A stretch of 36,876 nucleotides of DNA, from NCBI GenBank assembly GCA_009904015.1, contig WYEQ01000020.1, forward strand, positions 1 to 36,876. Reading direction: 5' to 3'. Numbering within the stretch: position 1 is the first letter of the stretch; the number at the start of each line of letters is the position of its first letter. Source of the DNA: Desulfurococcales archaeon. GTDB lineage: Archaea > Thermoproteota > Thermoprotei_A > Sulfolobales > Fervidicoccaceae. The notes below the pieces were generated by a model. That model was not told where the DNA came from and did not search any database. It worked only from the letters and a program-made list of their open reading frames with translations. Shown piece by piece: positions 1 through 7,695 of the stretch. The translations under genes were made by a program, and so were the position numbers.

Positions 1-150
1 ATAGTAGAACAGCAAAACAACAATGAAGCAGACTCACAGCCGAAAGCCTCGCCCTTCAGGGCGAGGAGGATATCAGGTCTAGGCATATCTTGTTGGTTAG
101 GGAGCCGGGGGTTCTTAGGTCATTCAGCTCTAGGAGCCCTTTCTCCTTGA
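1..150 (+). pseudogene. tnpB: C-terminal end of an IS200/IS605-type TnpB (RNA-guided nuclease), cut by the window edge
   Basis: Frame 1 is open from base 1 to a TGA at 148-150. Its first part reads NNNEADSQPKASPFRARR, the kind of low-complexity tail seen at the end of archaeal TnpB proteins, where the coding end overlaps the element's terminal hairpin. The hairpin is present at 47-66: CCTCGCCC, loop TTCA, GGGCGAGG, followed by AGGATATCA. In the family this hairpin is the 3' part of the omega RNA scaffold, and the bases just after the element act as guide. The nuclease domains lie left of the window, so completeness is unknown. The frame runs about 75 bases past the presumed element end, so the last residues are host sequence. 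What is seen is the hairpin and open frame; the family call is inferred from them. Confidence 0.6.
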
Positions 151-154
151 AATG

Positions 155-335
155 TGGTGGGCCCGGGGGGATTCGAACCCCCGACCTACGGGTCTCTCCC
201 CTCTCCAGTCATAATTCATCCCCTTTTAAGGGTCAGCAGACCCGTACCCATCCATGGGCGGGTCTACCACTTCTTGGTCGCTTTAAGCGACCTTTGACTG
301 GAGCCCGCCGCTCTGCCTGGCTGAGCTACGGGCCC
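155..335 (-). tRNA. tRNA-Trp (CCA anticodon) with a 104-nt intron
   Basis: On the minus strand, acceptor GGGCCCG (335-329) pairs with CGGGCCC (165-159), the T arm is at 166-182, and the D arm is normal. The anticodon stem GCGGG pairs with CCCGT. The loop reads CT-CCA-G, then the intron (297-194), then A and the stem, so the anticodon is CCA at 301-299. The intron sits at the canonical 37/38 position, and a bulge-helix-bulge can be drawn: CTCC with GGAG, bulges AGT and AGA. A CCA follows the discriminator base in the DNA (157-155). The intron contains two perfect hairpins. A TATA-like element (371-381) lies upstream of the 5' end. Confidence 0.9.
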
Positions 336-370
336 TCCATTGGTCACCAAGATATTTTTTGTTAAAAAGG

Positions 371-381
371 TTATAAAAAGC
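371..381 (-). promoter_or_regulatory. TATA box of tRNA-Trp
   Basis: The minus strand reads CTTTTTATAA here, about 36-46 bases upstream of the tRNA-Trp 5' end. This is a reasonable distance for an archaeal TBP site driving a tRNA precursor with a short leader. Confidence 0.45.
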
Positions 382-412
382 GTTTTTCTAGAAGCATATT
401 CATCTGTTCTCT

Positions 413-1516
413 TCAGTAAACAATTATGCCTGATTCAACGGCTATCTGCCTCAGAGCCCATGTAAGCACCTTGTTCTTGCTTCTCGTCTTAACAGCTATT
501 CGCGAGAAGTTTTTGCTTAGCCCATAGTAAGTGGAGGCGTCTCTTATGCGTACCCTGTATTTATCTAGCATCAGGTCTATTTGTGGATGCTTAATCCAAG
601 CATGCTCTATGAGTATATATGGAGCCACGCTGGGATAGAGCCTGTAAGAGGCTCTGGTAAGCATTTTGTAGATATACTTCTTCTCGGTTTCAAGGCTTCT
701 TTTGCTTCTCTCAATAAAACTTCTGTAACCACTGAGCCCCTCTTCCTCTATGAGCATCTCTATGAGCTTTGCCGCCAAGGTCGATATTGGCCAAGGATCC
801 CTCACAGCATCGTATTTTGTTACGAGTTCTTTTTCCCTGGCCACTATGTAGCCGGCTCTGAGCCCTTGTAAGCCAAGCGTTTTGTTAAAGCTCCTAGCCA
901 CTACTACCCTCTCGCTGTGCAGTGAGAGCGCTGAGTGGCTATAATCAAGATAGTCGCCGAACGCCTCGTTCATGAATACTAGCCAGTTTCTAGGCGTAGC
1001 ATCAAGAAGTAACTCAAAAAATCTGTTCTCATACATGCATCCAGCAGGGTTAGATGGATTGGAGACTACTATTAGGCCCTTCTTATCTCCATAGGAGATT
1101 GATAAAGACTCTATCTTCGATAAATCAATGTTACATATGCTTTCCTCGAAGTTAAAAGTAACCGGCGCATACTTGGCCCCGAAGAGCCTTGAAAGCTCTC
1201 TGTGCTCGCCGGAGCAGGGCTCTAGGACCACAACAACCTTTGGCTTGAAAATAAGAAAGGAAAGCCTTAAAGCATCGCTTACCCCACTCACAGGTACAAT
1301 TTCATTAGGCTCCACGGAGAATGGGGCCAACAACTCGGATATTTTCTCCCGATAAAAAGTGTAGCTGTGCTCAGGCCTAATCGTGTGCCATCTTCTTCTT
1401 ATCATTTCATAGAGAAGCTTATCAATTATGCGTGGAGGCGGAAGAGAGTTGCCCGTGCCACTGAAATCATAGTAATCTAGCCATTCATTGCCTCCACCAT
1501 GAAATCTAGTCATCAT
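413..1516 (-). CDS. PLP-dependent class I/II aminotransferase, CobD/HisC-like
   Basis: A 367-residue fold-type I PLP enzyme. The N-terminus has the HGG...DFS pattern typical of threonine-phosphate decarboxylase (CobD) and histidinol-phosphate aminotransferase (HisC). SNPSNPAG (about 152-159) is the conserved substrate/PLP loop, NEAF (183-186) holds the region that contacts the PLP ring, and RSFNKTLGLQGLRAGY carries the likely Schiff-base lysine K212 and the phosphate-binding arginines. By family, CobD makes the aminopropanol moiety of cobalamin and HisC acts in histidine synthesis. No cobalamin or histidine gene lies nearby, so the substrate is open. It stands alone between two tRNA genes on the same strand. 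The start is the first of two adjacent ATGs, with a GGCGGA-like site just upstream. Confidence 0.8.
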   Translation of the reverse strand: MMTRFHGGGNEWLDYYDFSGTGNSLPPPRIIDKLLYEMIRRRWHTIRPEHSYTFYREKISELLAPFSVEPNEIVPVSGVSDALRLSFLIFKPKVVVVLEPCSGEHRELSRLFGAKYAPVTFNFEESICNIDLSKIESLSISYGDKKGLIVVSNPSNPAGCMYENRFFELLLDATPRNWLVFMNEAFGDYLDYSHSALSLHSERVVVARSFNKTLGLQGLRAGYIVAREKELVTKYDAVRDPWPISTLAAKLIEMLIEEEGLSGYRSFIERSKRSLETEKKYIYKMLTRASYRLYPSVAPYILIEHAWIKHPQIDLMLDKYRVRIRDASTYYGLSKNFSRIAVKTRSKNKVLTWALRQIAVESGIIVY

Positions 1517-1613
1517 GTCCGCCCGTAGCAGGGAAGATTAGTTAAATGAAAACAATATTCTTTTGTTTTTATTATCACGTCGAGACAATATGTATAAGAA
1601 TGGAGAAATAAAA

Positions 1614-1687
1614 AGCCGCCGCCGGGATTTGAACCCGGGACCTCTGCCTTACCAGGGCAGCGCTCCACCAGGCTGAGCTACGGCGGC
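1614..1687 (-). tRNA. tRNA-Thr (GGT anticodon)
   Basis: Acceptor GCCGCCG (1687-1681) pairs with CGGCGGC (1621-1615). The T arm CCGGG-TTCAAAT-CCCGG and the D arm GCTC/GAGC are intact. The anticodon loop CTGGTAA gives GGT, threonine. There is no intron, and CCA is not encoded after the discriminator base at 1614. Confidence 0.93.
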
Positions 1688-1704
1688 ACCTTGTCCACGG
1701 TTGC

Positions 1705-1714
1705 TTATAAAAGC
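1705..1714 (-). promoter_or_regulatory. TATA box of tRNA-Thr
   Basis: TTATAAAAGC on the plus strand (GCTTTTATAA on minus) lies 18-27 bases upstream of the tRNA-Thr 5' end, the canonical spacing for an archaeal TATA box whose transcript starts at or near the mature tRNA end. Confidence 0.65.
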
Positions 1715-1822
1715 ATCGAAATAGGTATAAACATTGAGTTATATTAACTTTATTTCTGTGTCAAGTGAATATTGCAGATATAAACGAGATTCGTATTTAT
1801 TAGTTTGTGAGGAGATTTAGGC

Positions 1823-3211
1823 TTGCCTACATGGACTGTTCTTGAGTTACTAAGGAAAGACCCGGAAGCATACAGAGCAGTGTTCAAGAAGAGAGGAATG
1901 AATGAATCACTACTAGAAGAGGCTTTAAAGCTGGATTCCTTGTACCTATCAAAATTGAAGGAGATAGAGGCACTGAGGTCCGAGCACAACAAGTACAGCA
2001 AGCTTGTGAGAGAAGCTAAGAGCCAAGAAGAGAAAACAAAGTACATATCCATTGTTCGAGAGCTAGCGAGCAGAATAGATGAGGAGGAAAAAAAGTTCCA
2101 GGAAATAAAGAACGCCTGGGAAAACATACTCAAAAAGCTACCCAACATCCTAGCTGACGACGTCCCCGTAGGGTTCAGCGATGAGGAAAATGTGCCTGTC
2201 AGGGGTTGGGGAAAAGCAAAGGTTCCTTCCTCTAAGCTTAAGGAATTCTATGAACAAACAGAAAAATGGGGCGTACGCCTAGACTATGAGGTAATCGAAA
2301 AGGAGCCTGTGCCCCACGCGGATATGCTTGAATACGTCCTGGGAATGGGCGATACTCAGCAGGCCGGAAAGATAGCTTCATCAAGATTTTACTACCTCTT
2401 CGATGACCTGGTGTGGCTGGATTTTGCTTTAAGCCTCCTAGCTCTCGATATGCTCGCGAGGAAGGGGTACAGGCTAGTCATTCCCCCATACATGATTAGA
2501 ACAAAGGTTCTTGAGAGCGCACTCGATTATGACACTTTCAAGGATATGATATACAAAATTGAAGACGAGGACCTAAACCTCATAGGTACGGCTGAGCACC
2601 CAATACTGGCGTTGCTATATGATAACCCAGTTAGAGAGGAGGACTTACCGATAAAGCTAGCTGGCTGGAGCGCCTGTTTCCGCAAAGAGGCTGGAGCTGG
2701 GAACAGAGACTTGAAGGGTATATTCAGAGTCCATCAGTTCCACAAGGTTGAGCAGTTCGTTTTTGCTCATCCCTCCGATAGCTGGGGCTTCTTGGAAGAG
2801 ATGACCCGTAACACCGAGGAAATCCTCCAGGCCTTGGAGCTTCCATACAGAGTAGTCAAGGTTGTCTCAGGTGAAATAGGGCTCGGCGTCGCCAAGAAAT
2901 ATGACGTAGAGGTATGGTATCCCTCTCAGGGGAGGTTCAGGGAAATAGCAAGCATTAGTCACCTTATTGACTGGCAGGCCTTCAGGGGAAACCTCACATT
3001 TATTAGAAAGAGCGATGGTAGAAGAGAGTATGTGCATACGCTTAATGGCACAGGCCTACCAACAACAAGAGCTATAACAGCTATTCTTGAAAATCACCAG
3101 CAAAGCGACGGCGCAGTATACATTCCAAAGGCTCTGAGAAAATATCTCGAGAGCATACCAAGTGCTCCTAAAGACTATATTCATCCTAGAAAGAAAAGTG
3201 CTTTTCCATGA
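1823..3211 (+). CDS. serS: Seryl-tRNA synthetase (class II)
   Basis: Charges tRNA-Ser with serine in the cytoplasm. The protein has 462 residues, normal for the common (non-methanogen) SerRS. The N-terminal tRNA-binding coiled coil spans roughly 30-105 and is rich in Lys and Glu. Class II motif 2 is visible as CFRKEAGAG...FRVHQF, and motif 3 as GTGLPTTRAITAILENHQ near residue 415. The start is TTG at 1823, because a GAGGAG ribosome-binding site lies at 1808-1813 and the ATG at 1831 is out of frame. Its stop overlaps the next gene in an ATGA arrangement, so it probably heads the four-gene cluster that runs to 4482. Confidence 0.97.
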   Translation: MPTWTVLELLRKDPEAYRAVFKKRGMNESLLEEALKLDSLYLSKLKEIEALRSEHNKYSKLVREAKSQEEKTKYISIVRELASRIDEEEKKFQEIKNAWENILKKLPNILADDVPVGFSDEENVPVRGWGKAKVPSSKLKEFYEQTEKWGVRLDYEVIEKEPVPHADMLEYVLGMGDTQQAGKIASSRFYYLFDDLVWLDFALSLLALDMLARKGYRLVIPPYMIRTKVLESALDYDTFKDMIYKIEDEDLNLIGTAEHPILALLYDNPVREEDLPIKLAGWSACFRKEAGAGNRDLKGIFRVHQFHKVEQFVFAHPSDSWGFLEEMTRNTEEILQALELPYRVVKVVSGEIGLGVAKKYDVEVWYPSQGRFREIASISHLIDWQAFRGNLTFIRKSDGRREYVHTLNGTGLPTTRAITAILENHQQSDGAVYIPKALRKYLESIPSAPKDYIHPRKKSAFP

Positions 3212-3777
3212 AACAGCTCTATGTAGGGATAGACCTAGCGGCTAGCCCCAAGAAATATACCTTTTTATCAAGCATCTCTGCCTCTCCATTAGGAAAATCC
3301 ATCTTGAATATAGAGTTTTCTAGGCTAAAGGAAGATGAGGAGTTAATTGAGAAAACAACATCGATTTCGCCGCGAATCATTGTTATTGATGCGCCTCTTT
3401 CACTCGTTAATGTGGATGAGAAGGGTTTCAGACCACTTGATAGATGTGCCCTTAGGTTAGGCGCAAGACTTTTGCCATTAAATACTCCAGGTATGATGCA
3501 ATTAGCGATGAGGGGAACAATATTAGCAAAACGGCTAGCGATGCGTGGATTTCTAGTCCTCGAGACTCATCCTTCTAGTGCTGCGAGAATTTTGGGGTAT
3601 CGCTCCACAGTTGAGCTTGTGAAATACATTGCAGGCATAGAACTTTCGAGAGGAGCAGCTGACGCTGTTGTTGCAGGAATGGTTGGGCTTTTATTCGATA
3701 AAGGCGAAGTCGTAACCTGTGAGGGGGATCCACCTTTAGTTCTTCCATTGAGGGAGGCAAGAATCGATGTCTCATGA
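3208..3777 (+). CDS. DUF429 family protein, predicted RNase H-fold nuclease-like
   Basis: A 189-residue protein that begins YVGIDLAASP, the first strand of an RNase H-like fold with the acidic residue characteristic of DUF429. A second acidic strand IIVIDAPLSL (about 57-66) and a late GAADAVVAGMVG segment with an aspartate fit the rest of the family pattern. The biochemical role of DUF429 is not established; nuclease activity is only predicted from the fold. Translation is coupled to serS through an ATGA overlap, and its 3' end overlaps the next gene by 11 bases, so the cluster is translated as a unit. Confidence 0.75.
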   Translation: MKQLYVGIDLAASPKKYTFLSSISASPLGKSILNIEFSRLKEDEELIEKTTSISPRIIVIDAPLSLVNVDEKGFRPLDRCALRLGARLLPLNTPGMMQLAMRGTILAKRLAMRGFLVLETHPSSAARILGYRSTVELVKYIAGIELSRGAADAVVAGMVGLLFDKGEVVTCEGDPPLVLPLREARIDVS

Positions 3778-4261
3778 TATGGAAAATAAAAGATACATAG
3801 TCTTTGATTTTGATGGAACAATTTATCTTCAAGGGGCGTTTATTAGTCAAATAAATTATATAAGTACAAGTATTCTCCGTTTCCTATTTGAGCAAGGCTA
3901 CACTATTGCTATAATCACAGGTAGATATTGTAGTCAGAGATCCTTCATTTTTGATTTGCTTTTATCAAATGGAATAAGGATTAGCCCATCAAACTTCTAT
4001 TGTAGAACAAGAGATGAACCGGAAGTCAATTGGAAGAAAGAGGTTATCGAAGAATTTCTGGAGAAAATTTTTAGCGAAAACGCGGTTATATTCGAGTATC
4101 ACGAAGATAACGCGCAAGTCTTGGACTTTGTTTCGCGCTTAGACAAAAATATTTGTCTCTATCTATACACTAATGGATTGCCAGCTATTCTAAGAAAAAC
4201 CAGTAGATGTGTCTCAGAGAAGATGATTGAGAGTTGCGTAAAGGAGAAATATGGAATTTAA
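3767..4261 (+). CDS. HAD-like protein, possibly a nucleic-acid or nucleotide phosphatase
   Basis: A 164-residue protein with HAD motif I as FDFDGTIY (about 13-20), where the two aspartates would be the nucleophile and the acid/base. IITGR (about 50-54) fits motif II. A later acidic HEDN segment might supply the Mg-binding motif, but motif III and IV are not clear, and the cap region is short. It resembles the compact HAD domains found with RNA-repair proteins, although this is a weak impression. The start at 3767 has GGGAGG at 3752-3757; the ATG at 3779 is an alternative. It sits between the DUF429 and DUF504 genes and overlaps both. Confidence 0.6.
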   Translation: MSHDMENKRYIVFDFDGTIYLQGAFISQINYISTSILRFLFEQGYTIAIITGRYCSQRSFIFDLLLSNGIRISPSNFYCRTRDEPEVNWKKEVIEEFLEKIFSENAVIFEYHEDNAQVLDFVSRLDKNICLYLYTNGLPAILRKTSRCVSEKMIESCVKEKYGI

Positions 4262-4482
4262 TAAACAGAATCATATGGTCGGATGACAAGCAAAGCTATT
4301 TTGTAATAATAGTTGATAGGCTAGAGCAAAGCCGGGAAAGACTGATATCCGGCAACGAAATAAGAAAGGTTCACTCAAACGGGTTGATAGAATTAATAGA
4401 TGGAGGCCTTATACCTATTCATAGGGTTATCGAGATACGTTACAAGGACAAGATACTGTTCACTAGAAAAAAGAGTTTGTAA
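4234..4482 (+). CDS. DUF504 / UPF0248 family protein
   Basis: A small 82-residue basic protein. The line NLINRIIWSD near the start and IPIHRVIEIRYKD near the end match the archaeal UPF0248 (DUF504) pattern, in which a short domain begins with LNRIKWD and ends with an IPxHRI motif. Its function is unknown; the family is often found near RNA or translation genes, which fits the serS neighbourhood. The TTG start at 4234 overlaps the HAD-like gene by 28 bases. The family-typical N-terminus supports a start at or very near here. Confidence 0.7.
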   Translation: MRKGEIWNLINRIIWSDDKQSYFVIIVDRLEQSRERLISGNEIRKVHSNGLIELIDGGLIPIHRVIEIRYKDKILFTRKKSL

Positions 4483-4589
4483 TAAAGACTAGTTTAAAGA
4501 AAAACGTATATTCCTAGCTCTACAAATAGTATATGAAGGTGTTTATAGACTTCTACGATTATTTCTTCACCTATATGGGGTAGTAGACG

Positions 4590-5663
4590 ATGAAAATAGC
4601 TCGCAATGTAAAGGAGGCGTTGCTGTGGAAAAAGGTAAACGATGAAGGAACAGTTCAATGTAGGTTATGTAGAAGATATTGTATTATTAAGCCCAGCAAG
4701 TACGGGGCCTGCGGCGTTAGGAAAAATGTTGGCGGGGTTCTATATACGATGGTTTATGGACTTTTGACAGCTGTGAATCTCGACCCAATCGAAAAGAAGC
4801 CTTTAACTCATTTTATGCCTGGAGCTAGTGCTCTCAGTATATCGACCGTTGGCTGTAACTTTTTCTGCCAATTCTGCCAGAACTGGGAGATAAGTCAATC
4901 GAGACTAGAGGAGGGCCTATATGGAAGTTACCATGAACCTGAGGAAATAGTTCGGCTGGCTAAATACTACGAGGCTGATGCTATTAGTTATACATACAAT
5001 GAGCCAACAATTTTTTATGAATACATGATGGATGTGGCAAGATTAGCGAAAAGAGAAGGAATCGCTAACACGATAGTAACGAATGGCTATATGAGCGATG
5101 AGGCTATCCAGGAGATGGATGGCTTGCTTGATGCAGCCACGGTTGATTTCAAAGGAGGGGGCAATAAGGATTTCTATAGGAAATATATGGGTGTCCCTAA
5201 CCCAGATGAAATATTCTCGACTCTCCAGGCCTACAAGGAGAAGAAAGTTTTCATCGAGATAACAAACCTCGTTGTTCCAAAAATCGGTGATTTTGAGGAG
5301 GATGTAAAAAAGCTTGCTAAATGGATAGTTGAGAATCTAGGGCCAGAAACGCCTTTTCATCTTCTAAGGTTTCATCCAGATTACAAACTAACATGGATTC
5401 CAGCTACTCCTGTCAGTACTCTTGAGAAGTTAGCTAATATAGCTAGAAATGAGGGATTGAAGCACGTATATATAGGGAACGTTTGGGGGCACCCGCTTGA
5501 AAGCACGTACTGCCCTAAATGCGGCAGAGTTGTTATCAAGAGAACAGGGTTTTATATCTATGAGTACAATCTCGATGAGCAGGGAAGATGCATTTACTGT
5601 GGCTATAAGCTAAACGTTGTTCCGAGGAGGAAGATGAGATGGGCCCAAAGTTCTTCATCATAG
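4590..5663 (+). CDS. amrS: AmmeMemoRadiSam system radical SAM enzyme
   Basis: A 357-residue radical SAM protein. The SAM-cluster motif is CNFFCQFC (about 90-97), the CX3CX2C spacing. An N-terminal cysteine group, CRLCRRYC...ACG, precedes it as is usual in this family. A C-terminal zinc ribbon follows (CPKC...CIYC, about 305-340). The family occurs with Memo and AMMECR1 domain proteins in a conserved but biochemically unresolved system; neither partner is in this window. The start ATG has GGGGT at 4577-4581. Its last 25 bases overlap the GPN-loop gene, so the two are probably co-transcribed. A 16-codon reading frame ends just upstream. Confidence 0.88.
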   Translation: MKIARNVKEALLWKKVNDEGTVQCRLCRRYCIIKPSKYGACGVRKNVGGVLYTMVYGLLTAVNLDPIEKKPLTHFMPGASALSISTVGCNFFCQFCQNWEISQSRLEEGLYGSYHEPEEIVRLAKYYEADAISYTYNEPTIFYEYMMDVARLAKREGIANTIVTNGYMSDEAIQEMDGLLDAATVDFKGGGNKDFYRKYMGVPNPDEIFSTLQAYKEKKVFIEITNLVVPKIGDFEEDVKKLAKWIVENLGPETPFHLLRFHPDYKLTWIPATPVSTLEKLANIARNEGLKHVYIGNVWGHPLESTYCPKCGRVVIKRTGFYIYEYNLDEQGRCIYCGYKLNVVPRRKMRWAQSSSS

Positions 5664-6409
5664 CTGGGACAGCAGGTTCAGGCAAATCTACTTTGACAAA
5701 ACTCTTTGGTGATTGGCTTGAAAGTAACGATATACCTGTGGTAAGGGTTAATCTTGACCCAGCCGCCGAGGACTTACCATACACGCCTAATGTGGATGTC
5801 AGAGACTACGTAGATGTATATCAGGTTATGAGGAAATATAAACTAGGACCCAACGGCGCATTGTTAGTCTCGATGGACATATTGGTTAATCACAGTGAGG
5901 AAATAAGTAAGGAGATTTACCGTAATACGACGCCTAGAGACTACGTGTTAATAGATACTCCAGGACAATTAGAGATATTCGCCTTCAGAAGAGGAAGCCA
6001 AGAACTAATTAAAAACCTGGTGCTAGATAACAAAGCTACTATAGGTTTTCTCATGGATTCATCTCTTATAAGTAGCTCACTTAACGTAATATCTTTATTG
6101 CTACTAGCAAACAGCGTATACCTTAGGCTAAGACTACCAATGATAACTATAATTTCAAAGTACGACCTTCTCAATGACGAGATGAAGCGTGTAATAGATG
6201 CTATGACAGAGGACCCAGAACTCATAAATGAAATCATCTATAAAGAAGATGTCCCGGAAAGCGGAATAGAGGATTTGATCGAGGTAGCAATTTCTAGGAA
6301 CTATGGATTAATACCAGTATCCGTATATGATGACTCGACATTCGAGGCATTGTTCTCAGCGTTGCAAAACTCTATGAGCAGCATTGATGATATTGAGACG
6401 TCAATTTAG
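5639..6409 (+). CDS. GPN-loop GTPase
   Basis: A 256-residue P-loop GTPase. Walker A is GTAGSGKST (10-18). The defining Gly-Pro-Asn loop is G70-P71-N72, inserted into the switch region and used to complete the neighbour's active site in the homodimer. DTPGQLEIF is the G3 motif and SKYDLL replaces the usual NKxD of G4. Eukaryotic relatives (GPN1-3) assist RNA polymerase II assembly and import; the archaeal role is not settled. Start ATG follows a strong GAGGAGGAAGATGAG ribosome-binding region, and the gene overlaps the end of the radical SAM gene. Confidence 0.9.
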   Translation: MGPKFFIIAGTAGSGKSTLTKLFGDWLESNDIPVVRVNLDPAAEDLPYTPNVDVRDYVDVYQVMRKYKLGPNGALLVSMDILVNHSEEISKEIYRNTTPRDYVLIDTPGQLEIFAFRRGSQELIKNLVLDNKATIGFLMDSSLISSSLNVISLLLLANSVYLRLRLPMITIISKYDLLNDEMKRVIDAMTEDPELINEIIYKEDVPESGIEDLIEVAISRNYGLIPVSVYDDSTFEALFSALQNSMSSIDDIETSI

Positions 6410-6411
6410 CT

Positions 6412-6475
6412 AAGTTATTTTTCTTAGCAAAATTTTTCTTAGGAAAAACATTTTTACTTTTTTCCAGGACTAGTA
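6412..6475. terminator. T-rich intergenic spacer between convergent genes
   Basis: Runs TTATTTTTCTTAG, AATTTTTCTTAG and ATTTTTACTTTTTT follow the GPN-loop stop on the plus strand. Archaeal RNA polymerase stops at such T runs without needing a hairpin, so this is a good candidate terminator for the plus-strand unit. The last run extends into the end of the minus-strand HTH gene. Confidence 0.5.
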
Positions 6476-6808
6476 AGGAAATGTCCGTATCATTTCTGGG
6501 TACTTTTTTCTAACTAGTTCGCAAAGAGAGCATATTTCCGAATTAACCGCCTCGGATTCACCTTTTATTATAAGCTCGGATATCAACTCCAGTTTCCTCA
6601 TAATTTCTTGGTCTTTAAGCATCAAATCAACTATTTTTCCTCCTCTTTTTTTAGATACGTATTGAGAAACGGCGGCTGGGGTGAGATTTAGGAGCTTGCT
6701 TATCTGGTAGTAGTTGTATCCCTTATGCCTAAGAACCGTTACTAGTCCAGCTCTTATTGATGGTACAACGCGCCTAGCAGCAAGCTCGCATGGAAGTATG
6801 TATCGCAT
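6470..6808 (-). CDS. HTH-domain transcriptional regulator, COG2522-like
   Basis: A 112-residue protein. Residues about 30-55 form a clear helix-turn-helix: YYQISKLLNLTPAAVSQYVSK, with the second helix AAVSQYV as recognition helix. Two CxxC-like cysteine sites (CEL near the start, CSLC near residue 95) flank the domain, so a metal or Fe-S sensor role is possible but not shown. This matches a compact family of predicted archaeal regulators. It is divergent from the disulfide oxidoreductase, and a 6-bp inverted repeat lies in the shared upstream region, which fits regulation of itself, its neighbour, or both. Confidence 0.75.
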   Translation of the reverse strand: MRYILPCELAARRVVPSIRAGLVTVLRHKGYNYYQISKLLNLTPAAVSQYVSKKRGGKIVDLMLKDQEIMRKLELISELIIKGESEAVNSEICSLCELVRKKYPEMIRTFPY

Positions 6809-6868
6809 TATCTACACACGATTCTTATTTTTGCCGTCATACCTTAAATAATGTAAATATATATAGCT

Positions 6869-6883
6869 AGACTATTTTAGTCT
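6869..6883. promoter_or_regulatory. Inverted repeat, candidate operator between HTH gene and disulfide oxidoreductase
   Basis: AGACTA-TTT-TAGTCT is a perfect 6-bp inverted repeat with a 3-base centre, directly beside an A/T-rich TATA-like stretch (6856-6864). The position in a divergent spacer next to an HTH gene suggests a dimer-binding site. Repeats of this size also occur by chance. Confidence 0.3.
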
Positions 6884-6960
6884 TATTAACAAATTGGGGT
6901 AGTAAATACAAACCTTAATTTATCCTTAATGAAATATAACGTGGAGGGTGTATTATCGCT

Positions 6961-7674
6961 ATGAGCCATGAAATAACACCGCTTGATACAGAGCATCCAA
7001 TGGTTCCTGGGGGAGAACTGGACCCGGAAACCTTTGAGGCACTTAGAGAAGCACTTAAAGATATGAAAAGCAAGGTAGAAGCACATTTATTCATCGAGGA
7101 TAAATGCTACTATTGTGTAGAAACTAGAAAACTACTTGACAGCTTTGTCGAGGCTTCTCCGGGGGTTAATGGAGAAAAGTTGTTTAGCTACAAGCTCTAC
7201 TGGTTAAACCGAGATAGGAGCGTTGCTGCGCATTACAAAGTTAACAGAGCCCCAACAGTAGTTTTAGCAGAGGGTCACGTGAGGTATCTAGGCATCCCCT
7301 CGGGAGAGGAGCTAAGAAGCTTCGTGGAGACTGTTATTAGAATAAGCGAGAAAGAAACAGGCTTGGAGCCGGAATCCAAAAGAAAAATAAGGAGCATAAA
7401 GAAGCCTGTTCACATCGAAGTTATAGTTACCCCAGCGTGTCCATACTGTCCTTACGCCGTTCTGCTCGCAAACATGGTTGCTTACGAGTCATACATAAAC
7501 GGGAACAGGAACATCATTAGTGATATGGTTGAGGCATACGAGAATCCAGACATAGCTGATAAGTATAGGGTGATGAGCGTTCCGGCAATAGCGATAAACG
7601 GGATACTGGCATTTATAGGTCTGCCATACGAAGGAGACTTCATAGACAGGATCATAGATATACTTGAAGAGTAG
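6961..7674 (+). CDS. pdo: Protein disulfide oxidoreductase (two thioredoxin-fold domains)
   Basis: A 237-residue cytoplasmic protein with two redox sites: CYYC (near residue 50) in the N-terminal half and CPYC (near residue 162) in the C-terminal half, each starting a helix after a beta strand, plus cis-proline loops RAPTV and SVPAI. This is the layout of the archaeal PDO, which forms and shuffles intracellular disulfides in hyperthermophiles. No signal peptide is present. The start ATG follows GGAGGGTG at 6943-6950. The M50 protease begins 21 bases after its stop, so the two may share a transcript. Confidence 0.9.
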   Translation: MSHEITPLDTEHPMVPGGELDPETFEALREALKDMKSKVEAHLFIEDKCYYCVETRKLLDSFVEASPGVNGEKLFSYKLYWLNRDRSVAAHYKVNRAPTVVLAEGHVRYLGIPSGEELRSFVETVIRISEKETGLEPESKRKIRSIKKPVHIEVIVTPACPYCPYAVLLANMVAYESYINGNRNIISDMVEAYENPDIADKYRVMSVPAIAINGILAFIGLPYEGDFIDRIIDILEE

Positions 7675-7695
7675 TCGGATGAGTGATAATACATA

